Shown here piece by piece: positions 1-11,681 of a DNA stretch of 60,972 bases. The first letter of the stretch is position 1; each line of letters begins with the position of its first letter. The notes beneath the pieces are model-generated. The model was not told the origin of the DNA. It saw only the letters and a list, made by a program, of their open reading frames with translations, and ran no database searches. Source of the stretch: Polychytrium aggregatum (lineage: Eukaryota > Chytridiomycota > Chytridiomycetes > Polychytriales); contig NW_026516396.1 of the NCBI RefSeq assembly GCF_025602895.1, positions 1 through 60,972 of the forward strand, read 5' to 3'. A program made the position numbers and the translations under genes.

Positions 1-3000
1 CGTGCCCGCTCTCAAAGCACAGCCGGCAGAGCTTGGAGACAATCTCTAAATATCGTGGGTTCTTCTGGAAACGAGTTAAATCTTGCATTATTCCCTCGAT
101 TCCAGAGCCCTCAAATACCGACATGATCTCTCGCATCGTTGTCTGGATATCCAGGAACCGGCGGTCTTTTACTTCGGTATCCTTTGAAACCAATTTGAGG
201 CCACTCCCACGACCCGATAAGGCCTCGAGGTACTCGCAAAAGAGATCCACTCTGCGATACGCTCGTTGGTATCCCAGCGCGTAGTTTGTTGTGGTCGAGA
301 CAATAGCGTGATAGAAAAAGTCGGCGTGGTAGGTCGTCCGGCGCTTGCCATATCGGATGGCTTTGGGCTTCTGGACAAAGCCAAGCCACTGGTTTTCAAG
401 GGCTGCCGAGTTCCAGATACGCAAGTCGTCTGTATGGCAGTAAGAGTGGACGATCGAGAGCGAAGCCTCGGCTGACGAGGTCATGAGCTGATTTCGAGAG
501 AGATGGAAGGTCAGGGGCACAAAGACTTCGGAGAGCACAAGCGCGCGGTCGTTCCCGAGGGCATTCGAGCATCGAAGTAGCGTATCGTGACCGATGCGTA
601 GGGCGTGGAATATGAATGCACTGAGCTTGTGTGCTTGCAGGAGCACAGAAAGGTACTTGTAACAAAGCACCGCCGCGGTCACGGCAAGCTCGTCGTTCTG
701 GATCGCGGCTGCGAGCTCAATGGCGAGAAGATAGTTGCGGCAGATTTTCAAATGCGTGAGCTCACACTCTAGGGTTTGGGTGCCGTACAGAATTTGGAAA
801 TGGGTGCCCTCGTTGGGCGATGCCTCGCTTTCACAGGACGCATGGATAAGCTGAATGAAGGACACAATCTCGATTGGTGATGCAGCGGCAAGAGCAGCTC
901 TGTCCAGCACAAACAGGTCCTGAAGACTTGCCGATTGGAGGACCCTGAGCTGGGCGCAGTCGATAGTCGATGCCACAAATATGCTCCAAAAATGCTCCAT
1001 CGCCAGCATTGCAATGTTTTTGAAGCCCTTTGCAAATGCGAGCTGGGCCATGTAGGCCCAAGCAAGATTGGCTGGCAGCGGAAACGTGGTGACCAGAGGT
1101 AGTGTCGATGCCCCAATCGGTCCGATCGGCGTGCCGGCTGAATTGCATTGGCATACTCCGACGACATAGGCTTGGTTCGGAGTCAGTCCCGAGATGCAGA
1201 TTTCCTGGGGTCCATTGGATGTGGAGAAAGACTCTCCTGTGCCAAGATAGTCCATGCAACTTATCGAGAGCATCCCCGGTCCGGCAGATTTACAAAACAG
1301 CTGGAAGAGATCTCCCTTCATACCCGCGACGGGTGAAACAATCAAGCTCAGCGAGCTTGGGGTTTGACGGATGAGACAAGGCACTCTTTCGCGCATTTTC
1401 TTTGATCTGACCGAAGCGAGATCGCTGCAGCAGGCTTTGGTGGTGTTGTTGAAGCCCTTGGTGTTGTAGGTGCCCTTGGAGCCCTTGGAGCCGGTGGTGC
1501 CGTTGGTATGGTTGGCGTTATTGGCACTCTGTATCCCAACGGGGCACGTCCGGAGAAGTTGATAGGCCATGTCCAGGAGCTGTGCCACTGTTTCTTCGCG
1601 CTGTTTATCCTCAAAGACATCGACATAGGATAGTATGGCAACGGTCTCCAGAATGATGTTGCAGCCGATTCGTGGTATCGCTTGCGTGACTTCATGAAAT
1701 CGCGACTTGGGTGGGGCCGATCCGACAGTCTCTGCCTCTGCAAGCCACTTTCGCTTGAGCTTGAGCATGCAGCGGATATACGCCGCAGAAACGTCGAGCT
1801 CCGAGAATTCAAGGCCCTGCGATCGTGGATTACGAGAGTACTGCTCGTTTCCGGCCCACCATCGTGGCGCATTTGTTGGATTTTGGAGTCGACCATCGCC
1901 CATGAACGAGCGAAGTTTGTGGATCCGCTGTAGTGTCGTTTCCAAGACAGTAGCCGCCTCAGAATAGAGTCCCCAGCACTCGTAAATGATGGAGAGTCTC
2001 TTGCTGACCTTTAGAGCGAACAAGTTGTCCTTCATCGGAAAGACGGTAAAAACATCGTGCATGAATCTGATCGTGTCGACGAGGACGTTTTCTTCGTCGA
2101 TGTAGTACTCGTCCGACAGGAAGCGGATGTCGCGGACGTATGGCTCGATGAACTTCCACAAGATTGTCACTGCGGCAAAGCAATAGGCCGAACAAAAGTC
2201 GGATTCGTGCGCATGCATCAGAAACCTCTGCAGCGCGGCCGTCACGCACTTGACTGCCAATTCGATATGCTGGGTGACCACCAGGCGATGGTGGGCCAGA
2301 TCGGCCATGGTACCGGTTACAGGCACATCTGGGCCAAACCCGACGTGGCGCGCTGAGTGAGAGGCCTTCAGAAATTGAGCGATCGAAACACGCAGCTCCA
2401 GTTCGCTCGAAAATACTGGGTCAAGCGCCAGCAGACTGGACAGCCCCGATGCCCTCATCGCGTCAAAACGATCCCACTGTCGGTAGTAGAAAAATATGCG
2501 CGAGAGGTTGATGAGATCCTCGGTAGCAAACATGCTGATGCGCCCGCAAGCACCTGCTGCTGCGATATAGCTGTGCGGGACCCGCTGAAGCAGATCGTCG
2601 CTGATCGCAGACTCTGGAATCTCAAATAGAATCCGGGTGCTGATATCCAGGAGCGCCTGTATGACGTAATCCGATGGGCTAACGACTTCGTATGAACGAT
2701 CCGTGACCAGGTTATCGAGCGCTTGGCCCAAAAACATGTGGACGATGCTGATGGCAATAGACAGCTGTGATTCGAAGCTGGAGCCCAGACCAACAATCTT
2801 GCACAAGCCAAGTTTGACGGCCTTTCTGAGTTTTTCTTCTGGGGACTCTTCTGGGATAGGTGGAGGCCGTGTCCGCTTGCCTTTGGTGGGTGCCTTGGCT
2901 GCCGGAGTGGAGGCCTCGGTCGCTGTATCCGCTGTTGTAGATGCCTTTGCTCCGTCTGGATCGGTGGATCGTGTCGGGTTCTGTGAGTTCCCGACAGCCA

Positions 3001-4706
3001 AGCCGTTTGAATGGAAACAAGATGTAGAGGTGGGTTGATCAGGGTCTGCGTGGAGGAATAGTGCGGGCGCCGTTGCCAAGTAGCCCCGAGCATCTGCGTA
3101 CAAATTCCAAGTATCCACAAGCCCACCTTGCCGCCGATGACGAAAGCCAGCAGGTTTTCTTGGCTCTCGGAGGTCTCCATGGTCCCCAGGGGTCTGGAGT
3201 GCGATTAAGTTCTGTCAGAATGGCCCTCGCCGCCTGTTTGCGCCAATACACTTTGCAGCAACTAATGACAGTCTCTGAGCTGGATTGCGAGTTACCCCTG
3301 CGGATTGTCAGTGCTTGGATATGCCTCGGTTCCGGTGGAACATGCTGCCTGGCAGCTCTTGAGCAAATTGCTGAGGATGGCTGGAAGCTCTGTGATATTT
3401 GCCGCCGGTGCAAGCGCGAGCTTGAATCGCATGGACGTGGATACTTTCGCCAGTTTCTTTATCGCCTGGCCGAGAATTACCTTTGTCTCGGCTGTGAGTT
3501 GGTTGTCATGACAGGCTTGCTCGAGGAGCTCGAGCTCACTTATTTTTCGAGAGGCGCGCTCGACAAACTCGACACCTTCGGTGACCGCATCGATTGCAAT
3601 ATAAAACGAGAATGCCAGCTCGTAGAGCTCCATTCGCCACGGAAGTTCCGAGGCCCTCAGGAGTGGCGGGTAGGTTTCCAGACATAGGATAGACCACAGG
3701 AGAAACGGCATACCCTGAAACGGCGAAAGCCCAAGTACCGATCAGCGCGAGTAGGCAAGTGGACAAGTGGACAAGTGGACAAGCAGCTGCCGCCGAAAAG
3801 ACCAACGGATCGTCGGCCGCTGGACGCACGGCCATTCATCCGAATTGAGCGCGTGGGCCCATGTATAGTCCGTTTATATCAAAACACGGCAGCGGCCACC
3901 AGCACACCGCGACAACTTGCCTTCGTCCACAACCGCTGATGAGCGAGATACGAGATCATTCTGTGGATGGAGCGAGTGCCTTGGAGCACTAGATCAGAGA
4001 GTGAATCTTCGCGACAGCATTCCTCCATTACCCTCTGAATTTCGCATAAGGCCTTGAGCACAAGATCGAGCGAGTCCTTGGAGCTGAGGCTGGGATTCAT
4101 GCTTATCGCCAGGCGAAAATCACATACGGCTGAGCCAAGGCGTGATCGAAAGACAAGCGTTTTTCGATTGTGGTGCACAACGAGCTGCGAACCACTCGTA
4201 GTCGATTCCGCCGCTGAGGCGGCACTGTTTCGCAGGATGCCTTGGACCGTGGCCGGCGAAACGGTATGGCGAGACGCAGCCTGGTTGGGGCCGAGATCAG
4301 CGCCGTCATCTGGCCGCAAGAAGGGAGCAAAGCACACGCGACGAGCAATCTCTTCAAAAATCTCCAAGTCTAGAAGCTGCTCGCCAAACTCGACAATGCT
4401 TTGTTCGTAGACGGAAGGAGACAGGAGCCGCTGGTACTTTTGCAGACAGCGGGTGATTTGCGAGAGCATGACGCGCCGCCACGACGTGCCGCCCTTGGAT
4501 TCCTTCTGGATGCATTTGAGCATGAACGCAACCTCGCTCTGGAACGCCGGAAGTGCCAGCGATTCACGCAACTTGTCGTCGGTCATGAACGGCAGCTCAC
4601 CGGTCGGGGGCTCGCCGGGTTGTTGCTTGGCTGTGATAGCTCCAGGACGACCCCTGGGCAGGATCGTGCTGAGAGGCGAGTACGGTGTGGTCGAAGGCGT
4701 GTTCAT
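1..4706 (-). CDS. CFAP54: CFAP54 (cilia- and flagella-associated protein 54), N-terminal part
   Basis: Axonemal protein of the central-pair apparatus (C1d projection in algae and animals), needed for flagellar motility. The gene starts at the ATG at 4706-4704 and its 3' end lies beyond the left edge. Exon 1 (4706-3921) encodes about 262 residues. Intron 1 (3920-3715) uses a GC donor. Exon 2 begins at 3714 with GMPFLLWSILCLETYPPL, the best-conserved block of the family. A long exon from about 3060 to 1 encodes helical-repeat sequence, for example SAYCFAAVTILWKFIEPY. It then encodes a fibronectin-III-like stretch near 1360-1080 (GLTPNQAYVVGVCQCNSAG) followed by a helical block ending in HFWSIFVAS, the order known in CFAP54. 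Splicing between about 3300 and 3060 is unresolved, because no acceptor keeps the frame cleanly. A Thr/Asn/Gly/Ser-rich insert lies near 1425-1530. The identity rests on recalled family features, not an alignment run here. Confidence 0.85.
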
Positions 4707-5459
4707 TGGCAAATACTTGGGTCAGGCGGACGTACGATGAGCCCGAGCCAAGGTAGATCTCGCAAACTGGGTGGAGGAGCAACAAAAAAGCCAGGGGGCG
4801 ATCGGCAGGGGTAGGGGCCGTCAGCGAAATGGCGCCATCACATCAATCTGATGCTTTGGCCCCGCCCAACCGTGGGAAAGCCGGACAGTCCGACAAACAT
4901 GAGCTTCATTTGACACTCTGTTCTGCAGCATCCTCGGCACTCTGCCCCGATAGCATCCTCGATACTCTCTCCCGACAACATCCTCTGTCCTGCGGCATCC
5001 CCGATGGCGGTATCCCCGATGGCGGTATCACGGCCGACACTATGAAAAAATTTCTTGTTAAAAAAATGAGCGAGAACGAAAAAACGCGCTCTCGGAGCCA
5101 CCTCGGTCGGCGAGAAGAGCAGTCTCTGGCGAGAGACCCCCGAGGGAAGGCGAGAAGCCTCTCGCCGTTACGCACACACACACTTTGCACACACACACAC
5201 TTTGCACAAGGGAGTCAAACACCTCCCATCGACCATCCCAAGAGGGATGGCAACCCCGAAGTGGACTGCCCAGAATATGGGCGACCCGGCATCCACTGTC
5301 GAAATACTCAAGGAACAGTGCGAGATACTTACAGTCTATCCAGAAAGAAACGGGACACTTTCCCTTTCTGGCTTCTGAAGCCCGCTGACTGACTGTAGGC
5401 CCAGTGGGCAAGCCGTGAGATTGCACTCCTGTCTTCGTTGGCAATCTCTTTGTTTTCGT
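4707..5459. other. Intergenic gap between CFAP54 start and Fanzor relic
   Basis: No convincing gene. It holds a 15-bp direct duplication near 4997-5029, a short inverted repeat at 5149-5166 (GGCGAG, 6-nt loop, CTCGCC) and a CA-rich repeat at 5171-5208. The part nearest 5460 could contain the 3' flank of the Fanzor relic, where a guide RNA would be expected, but nothing here proves that. Confidence 0.5.
5171..5208. repeat. CA-rich tandem repeat
   Basis: Two adjacent copies of a (CA)n tract followed by CTTTGCA. Simple-sequence DNA in an intergenic region. Confidence 0.8.
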
Positions 5460-6280
5460 TGGTTTGGGAAGCATGGTCTTGAATACACCCGGCCGATCTC
5501 CTGTGGCGATGATCGACTGGCATACCGAGATCATGTTCCTTGAGGCATTGATGTCTCGATGTGGGAGTGTGGTGGATGCATTCGACCCTCTGCACAGCTT
5601 CATGGTTTCTCGATATCAAGATGCTCGACCTTCTCGAGTCGCTTGGCTTCCCGACAATGTGAGCACACCTGAGATGTGTTGAACTCGTTCACCGATCACA
5701 CATGGATCTTGGAGACGGATCGGTCTGGTGGGCGTCTCTGGTGATGGTGGAATTGCTCAAAGTACTTGGCGAACCTGAGTCTCCGTGGGCTGGATGCGTA
5801 TCCCTTCCCCTGTTTCCAGGATGCATTCCCAAAGGCAATCACCACTTCGGTCTCCTTTGGTGCCTGGTCGATGACCTGCTTGCACATCTCGTGGACGGTG
5901 CGCTGTCGCTTGCTGTGGAGATCGAGTCGCTTGAATCGCCGTCGCCGGGTCAGGCTGAAGTACAGCTGTTTGTCCAGCATGTCTCCAGTGAACACATGGC
6001 GAATGTATTGCAGGAAGGGATCCAACCCGGGGATCTTGGGACTTGGTGTGGTGCTCATCCATTCCTGCAGACCAAGGATCTTGTGGGTGCTCTGGATCCA
6101 CTTGGTCGCCTGGCTGGTGTCTTTCTCTTGCGGGGAGCCATCTGGCGAGAAAATAGCGACGATGGCTGGTTCTGCCCTTGGGGAAGAAAGAATCTCCTCA
6201 AAACCAGCGCATTTTGGGCTGGCAGTGATACTGTGCAGTGGCGTCCTTGATTCAGATCCAGAAACGCATCGCTCGCTCAA
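5460..6280 (-). pseudogene. Fanzor (eukaryotic TnpB-like, OMEGA) nuclease relic
   Basis: C-terminal part of a Fanzor-type RuvC nuclease, read right to left. The first segment (6280-5699) carries the helical stretch FTGDMLDKQLYFSLTRRRRF and then VVIAFGNASWKQGKGY, which resembles the RuvC-II block of Fanzors. After an in-frame TGA at 5698-5696 the same frame continues with NEFNTSQVCSHC, the typical 'DE(F/Y)xTSxxCSxC' first half of the zinc finger. A second in-frame TGA (5602-5600) and a one-base frame change precede LCRGS and then PHRDINASRNM (5558-5530), the RuvC-III 'RDxNAARN' motif. The second zinc knuckle appears to have lost a cysteine (CRGS). No RuvC-I aspartate region was recognised upstream. 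Two stops, a frameshift and a missing N-terminal half mean it is not functional. Fanzors are known from chytrids such as Spizellomyces. No terminal repeats were identified. Confidence 0.75.
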
Positions 6281-6812
6281 TCAGTCGTGGGAAGACATCT
6301 TGTCAAGGTGAGTCTTGCCTGATAGCCAAACGATCATGTCATCTCGCTGACACACAGCCACGCTTGACTAGGTTTCCAACCAGAGAGATTCAGATGGTGG
6401 TGGTTCTTGTCCGCAATCGGAGTGGAGCTTCCAACAATGATACAATTGGTCATTCCTCCACACCAATCGCCCACCACCACCGTCAATCGGCTCAAGGTGA
6501 TACCAAATGCCGTCAACCGACCATGGCCGGATTCCAATTTTGCTGCATCTTGGTCTACAGCGTGTATTCATATTCGAGATGAGCAGCCGCGAGGGGGCCG
6601 GAAATAATTGATAGTGCGAATCAGATCGACAGCCCACAGGCAACACTGCTCGCGCTTTCCATTTTTGGAGCCTTGTCACACCGCCAAACGACACGCCGCA
6701 CACACACACACACCAGATCCGGGATTGCTTTTGCTCGCTCGGGCTTGATTCGCTCGATATCTTCTCGGCCCCGACTGCACCAGCGCTCCAACAGCACAGC
6801 AAGCAACCCGCC
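6281..6812. other. Gap upstream of MRI1
   Basis: This stretch would hold the N-terminal half of the Fanzor relic, but none of the three minus frames shows a recognisable RuvC-I motif. It should also contain the MRI1 promoter. A short CA run lies at about 6702-6714. Nothing else is supported. Confidence 0.45.
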
Positions 6813-9061
6813 ATGGCTACTCTCCAGGCTATCAAGTACCGCCGAGGTGCGTCTGGACCGCATGGATGTCCCTGGCGGCCCTGGACTCATTCCCACCTCG
6901 CCCAGAGACGCCTGGGCGTGACCGCTTACTGATCGGGTCCTCGCCCATGCTTGCGCCTCCTGCAACGACAGGAAGTCTCGAGATCCTCGACCAGCTGCTG
7001 CTTCCTTTCGAGAGCGTCTACGAAGAGGTCAAGGACTCCAAGGATGGACACAAGGTCATTCGCACCATGAAGGTATCCATCCATTCGTGTTGTTGCGTAT
7101 AAGGCCTGTTCGGTGTCGGTGCTCCCGAATAACCTCCAGTAAACTTTGTACCCAATCGCTTCCCGCTGCTGGATAGGTCCGAGGAGGTAAGCTGCGCTGA
7201 AGATTGTGAAATAGATCTACAACTCGTCCTTGCTCCGAGGCTCAAGATTGTTGCTGCGAGTGCCTGATCTTGATCTGGAGCCCGACAGCAGACAAGTGCA
7301 CCTCCGGCGAGCCGATGGCTTGGCCAGTCAACGCAAGCCCCACCCAGCCGATTGATTCGACTCCCTCGCATTCCTTCAGCGCCCGCCATTGCCATCGTCG
7401 CCGCTCTCTCGCTTGCTGTTGAGCTGCATGTCGCCCAGACGCATCGATCCGAGCCCAAGCTCCAGTCCAGCGAGAGCGCCGAGACGTTCATTCTCGAACA
7501 GCTCGAATACCTCAAGACATCCCGCCCGACTGCAGTCAATCTGTTCGATGCTGCCGGAAAGCTTGCCAAGGTTGTCCAGCAAGCTGGTCGCAATGCACAA
7601 GGATTGAGCGAGCAGGATGGTGCCAACGCCGTTGTGGCGGCGTATCTGGAGGCCGCCGAAGTGATGCTCCAAGACGACATCAAAGACAACAAGAACATTG
7701 GCAAGTTTGGTGCCGAGTTTATCCTGGAAAACAAGCCCGCATCGCATGAGCGGGTTCAGGTTCTGACCCACTGCAACACCGGAAGCCTGGCTACCGCCGG
7801 CTGGGTGAGTTGAGCACGGCTGCCGGAGCGCGACGGCAATGAGGATGACGATTGGAGACCTGCGCTCTATGGCATGAGAGGTGGTGTGTTCGACACAACC
7901 GGGCCATTATCTTGCCGACGATGACCCGGCTGGCTGTTTTTCAACGGTCACGCTGAAAACTGCGCCGAGTTTGTATCCTTGAGAAACATCGTGCTCTGCT
8001 CGGCTGCTGCTCCATCTCCATCTCCTGAAGCCTTGTTTTTTGCCGACCTCGACAGGGCACTGCTCTCGGCATCATTCGGGATCTGCATGGACTGAATGTG
8101 CTCGAGCATGCGTACTGCACCGAAACTCGACCCTACAATCAGGGCTCGCGCCTCACGGCCTATGAGCTGGTCTACGAGAAGATCCCAGCCACCCTCATCT
8201 GCGACAATATGGCCTCGGCTCTGCTGAGCAAGAAGCCCGTCACCGCCATCGTTGTCGGTGCCGATAGGTATGATCCTGCTCAGCACACTGTGTGGCCAAA
8301 GAGCGGCCCTGACTGTCGATCGGGCTGTCCTTGGCAACCGAAAGCCCATGGCGGGACCGGACTGCAGCTGGCAGCATGGCCAGTTCGGTATCCTACCACA
8401 AGAGTGCATGTTACATCTGCCGCAAGGACTACGAGATTGCCGGAGCGTTTCTGATTGTTCCACATCTGCTAGAGTTGCCGCCAATGGCGATACCGCCAAT
8501 AAGATTGGCACCTACCAGCTTGCCATCGCTGCCAAGCATCACGGTGTCCTCTTTATTGTCGCTGCTCCTTCGACCTCAATCGATCTGAACATCCAGTCGG
8601 GTGCCCAGATCCCTATCGAGGAACGAAGTGGCCTGGAGGTCGTGAGGATTCGTGGTCAGAACCTTGAGGACGAGGCCGGCATCAAGGAACCTAGTGGCCC
8701 TGCCACCTGCTCGACCGTGCACATTGCTGCCCACGGTATCAACGTTTGGAATCCTGCCTTTGATGTAAGTATCCAGAACGTCCTCCGTTGCGAGTATAGG
8801 GCCCGGCAAGGACGGCATCAGCGACATTGATATAATGGATAGAGCGTGCGGCCAGGGCGAACCATTGCTGGCGATCGCTGATGACGATCGCTGATGACGA
8901 TCGCTGATGACGATCGCTGCTGATCTTGACTGATGCGGCTATTTCAATACCAGGTTACGCCTGCCCATTTGATCTCGGCGATTGTTACCGAGAAGGGCGT
9001 AGTCGTCAAGAAGGATGGCGCCCAGAGCTTTGAGCTCGCCGAGTTCCTTGCGTCGCGCTAG
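6813..9061 (+). CDS. MRI1: Methylthioribose-1-phosphate isomerase (MRI1/MtnA)
   Basis: Converts S-methyl-5-thioribose-1-phosphate to the ribulose form in the cytosolic methionine salvage pathway. Exons: 6813-6846, 6972-7072, 7177-7186, 7380-7804, 8056-8267, 8473-8764, 8954-9061; joined they give 393 residues, a normal length. Diagnostic motifs are [19 protein letters not shown], the catalytic cysteine in [18 protein letters not shown], and the catalytic aspartate in [20 protein letters not shown]. These separate it from the related eIF2B-alpha family. The third exon is only 10 nt (GTCCGAGGAG) and supplies the codons for the invariant V-R-G before APA; without it the frame breaks. The start is the first ATG (context CGCCATGG) and opens with [12 protein letters not shown] as in orthologues. 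The stop is TAG at 9059-9061. Confidence 0.96.
8872..8923. repeat. 13-bp tandem repeat in the last MRI1 intron
   Basis: About four copies of CGATCGCTGATGA, the last one degenerate, inside the intron 8765-8953. The splice sites lie outside the repeat. Confidence 0.85.
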
Positions 9062-9103
9062 ATAGCCCGACCTCGGGTGTTTGGAGCTGTCGTGGGCAGC
9101 GGC

Positions 9104-9111
9104 TATAAAAA
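9104..9111 (+). promoter_or_regulatory. Possible TATA box for the RBR ligase gene
   Basis: TATAAAAA lies 43 bp after the MRI1 stop and about 250 bp before the ATG at 9361. Its position in the only gap between two same-strand genes suggests a promoter, but no transcription start is known. Confidence 0.35.
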
Positions 9112-9360
9112 CCATCTCAAAAGCACACAGATGCCATCGCCGACGAAGCGAGCTGCGGTCAGCGAGGTGTCGCGATCTCTGTCGACATTCCAGAACCTCG
9201 TGGGAGTGTGCTTGCCTGGCTGGCTGCGGCTGCGCTGCGGTGATGACTGCGCTGCTGGGCCGTCAGCCGGCCGTTCAAAATACCGAGCGTTTGGTGGCTC
9301 GGCAGCCGGTCGCAGTTCTTCCGCCTGCTTGGCCTCGCCCGAGCCCGATACAACGCAAAC

Positions 9361-11681
9361 ATGGACGACGACCCAGAGTGGAATAGAGAGCAGCAGGACA
9401 ATGAGATTCTGGCTTTGCAGGTACGACCGACATGTCATGCTGCCATCTCTCTTGGGCTGCCACTGCGATATCGGCCCAGGTCAGTCGACTTATCTTCAGC
9501 CGACTCTCCGGGTCGGTGCCCCTGTTGGATTCTCTTGGCTGGATTTGTCGTGGATGAGCAATGTTTTCTCGATCGGACAGCTGACTTTACCGGATTCTTG
9601 CCTGGGCTGCTCATCGCCGCTCGCCTGTCGATAAACGTCTCTGCCAAACGGTGTGCCAATATGGCCGTCGCCCACAAAAACAACAATGGCTCGCTGCCCC
9701 GTTGGATTGATAACCAATTCCGACGGGCAGTCCATCTACGAAACCGAGTTCGAAATCGAGTCGTCTGATCCCCATGTTGGAATCCTAAGAATCAACTGCG
9801 AGCTCCCCTTCGAAGGAGTCCATGTCCGGCAACGGCCCGCGGACAGCACCCCCGAGCTAATCAGCCGCAATCCCTCCCAAGCCGATCAGCAGTCGGCCAG
9901 TCCTGCATCCGACGACGCCATAGCAACCGCCCACATCTTACATCTCCCGCCAGTGACTGTTCGATTCATGATGGCCAAGGGCTATCCCTCGCGCGAGCCC
10001 TTGATTCTGCAGGTCGAATGTCCTTGGCTGCACGCCCGGCGGCAGACGGGGCTCTGCAAAACCTTTCGGCAATTCTGGGATGAGGACCACGACGTGATTC
10101 TCTTTCGGATAGCCGAATTCATCAAGTCCGAACTGCTGGAGAGTTTCGGGTACCTGCAGAAGGACGAGAACTCGACAGCATCCGAGGAAGTGCCTGTTCT
10201 TGAAATCGAGTGGCCCAGCCCACAGCACGCAAGAGAACCATTCAACAACGTCCTGGACCAACTCATTGAGTACAGCCAGCTCCAGGAGCAGCGCATCTTT
10301 GACGAATCTGTCTTTAGTTGTGGCATCTGTCTCGAGTCAAAGAAAGGCACAGCATGCTTCCGATTCAGCCGCTGCAAGCACGTCTTTTGCAAAGGCTGTC
10401 TCGAGGACTTTTTCTCGGCAATGATCACCGAAGGTGCGGCGACGCTGACACCAGCGGCTACGGTGCTCAGTGCGGACTCATGCGTGTCCTCCGGCTGCTG
10501 GGCAAGGCTCTTGCTGGTGATAGCTGGCGCTTGTATGCGGCGATGGGCTGTCTTGGATCACAAATCTAATGTCTTCCGTGATGTTCGTGCAACAGGGTCG
10601 GTTTCGTGCGTTGGCTGTCCGGATCCCGAATGCACCAAGCTGGACTCGAAGAACCACGAACTGACGTCGGCTGGCCGATTGCCAGTCGCAGACGTCCAGC
10701 GCATCGTCAACAAGACACTCTCCAAACGGTACACGGAAATCATCCGCAAGAAGATTCTCGAGAGCCGCAACGACGTCACGTACTGCCCACGACAGGACTG
10801 TGGAGCACCCGTAATCCGTGAAAGCATGGATGACAAGCTGTGCGTATGCAAGGAATGCGGGTTCGCCTTTTGCTGCTTCTGCCGCAAGTGCTGGCACGGC
10901 TACCAGAGCTACTGCAAGCTCTCGAATCTGGACACAATTCTAGAGCAGTATCTCAAGGCCGACGACAGCGCCAAAGCTCTTCTTGAGAAACGCTACGGCA
11001 AGAAGATGCTTCTGAAGCTTGTTAAGGAGATGGAGGACGAGAAAGAAAGCGAGCTCTGGAAGAAGAACAACACTCAAAAGTGTCCAGTTGCGTATCGTAC
11101 CATCCCAATCCACTGCCTTTGGTTCAGCTGGCTGCTTCAGCTCGGGGACATATCAGGGCATGCTTTGTGGGTCGCTGGATTGGCAGCAGAGCTATTCCAG
11201 TCGATCGAGCAAATGCTTCCTGCGATGACCCCACCTTCATCGAGGATGCGTTTTGAATCTCGCCGTGCTGCTACCGTTGTCGCTGCCGTTGCATTGATGG
11301 CCGCATGCTGACAGAAAGCGTTGCCCTCCCCCATATCCTTCCCCATGGCAATAGGAGTGTTGTATATCCGTCATCAAGTCCGAGGGCTGCAACAAAATGA
11401 CCTGCCACATTTGCAAGACCTTCTTCTGCTACATATGCGGCTCGTTCCTCTCGCGAGATGCACCGTACTGGCACTTCAACGATTCCAACAGCGGATGCTA
11501 CCAGCGCCTGTTTGATGCGCCCGAAGATGATGAAACGATCCAAAACCGGGCCCGTAATGCCGAGGATGGCGAGGCTGTAGAACCCTGGTGGGGCGCCAAT
11601 GCTGCGCCAGATGAGCAGGCCGAGTGGTTCCCGAATGAGGAGGTTATCAATCTTGTCCTCGGAGAAGGGCACGGCGAATAG
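9361..11681 (+). CDS. RWD-RBR E3 ubiquitin ligase, RNF14/Itt1 type
   Basis: RING-between-RING ligase that passes ubiquitin through a RING2 cysteine. Exons: 9361-9420, 9731-10433, 10596-11086, 11355-11681; 526 residues. The N-terminal RWD domain begins at once (DNEILALQ spliced to SIYETEFEIES) and includes YPSREPLILQV. RING1 is CGICLESKKGTACFRFSRCK, with HVFCKGCLEDFF following. The IBR segment runs from TYCPRQDCGAPVI to the C/H cluster FCCFCRKCWHGYQSYC. RING2 is KCPECC...SEGCNKMTC, where the cysteine of EGCNKM aligns with the catalytic position of RBR enzymes. It ends with ICGSFLSR and HFNDSNSGCYQRLF, as in RNF14. The third intron (11087-11354) has a weak donor GTTGCG, chosen because it alone restores the CPxC spacing and frame. 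RNF14 and yeast Itt1 are linked to translation-related ubiquitylation; that role here is inferred. Confidence 0.9.

Noticed and set aside
5171..5208. CA/TTTGC repeat considered as a CRISPR-like array
   Set aside because: Unit is a simple microsatellite without spacers, in a eukaryotic genome.
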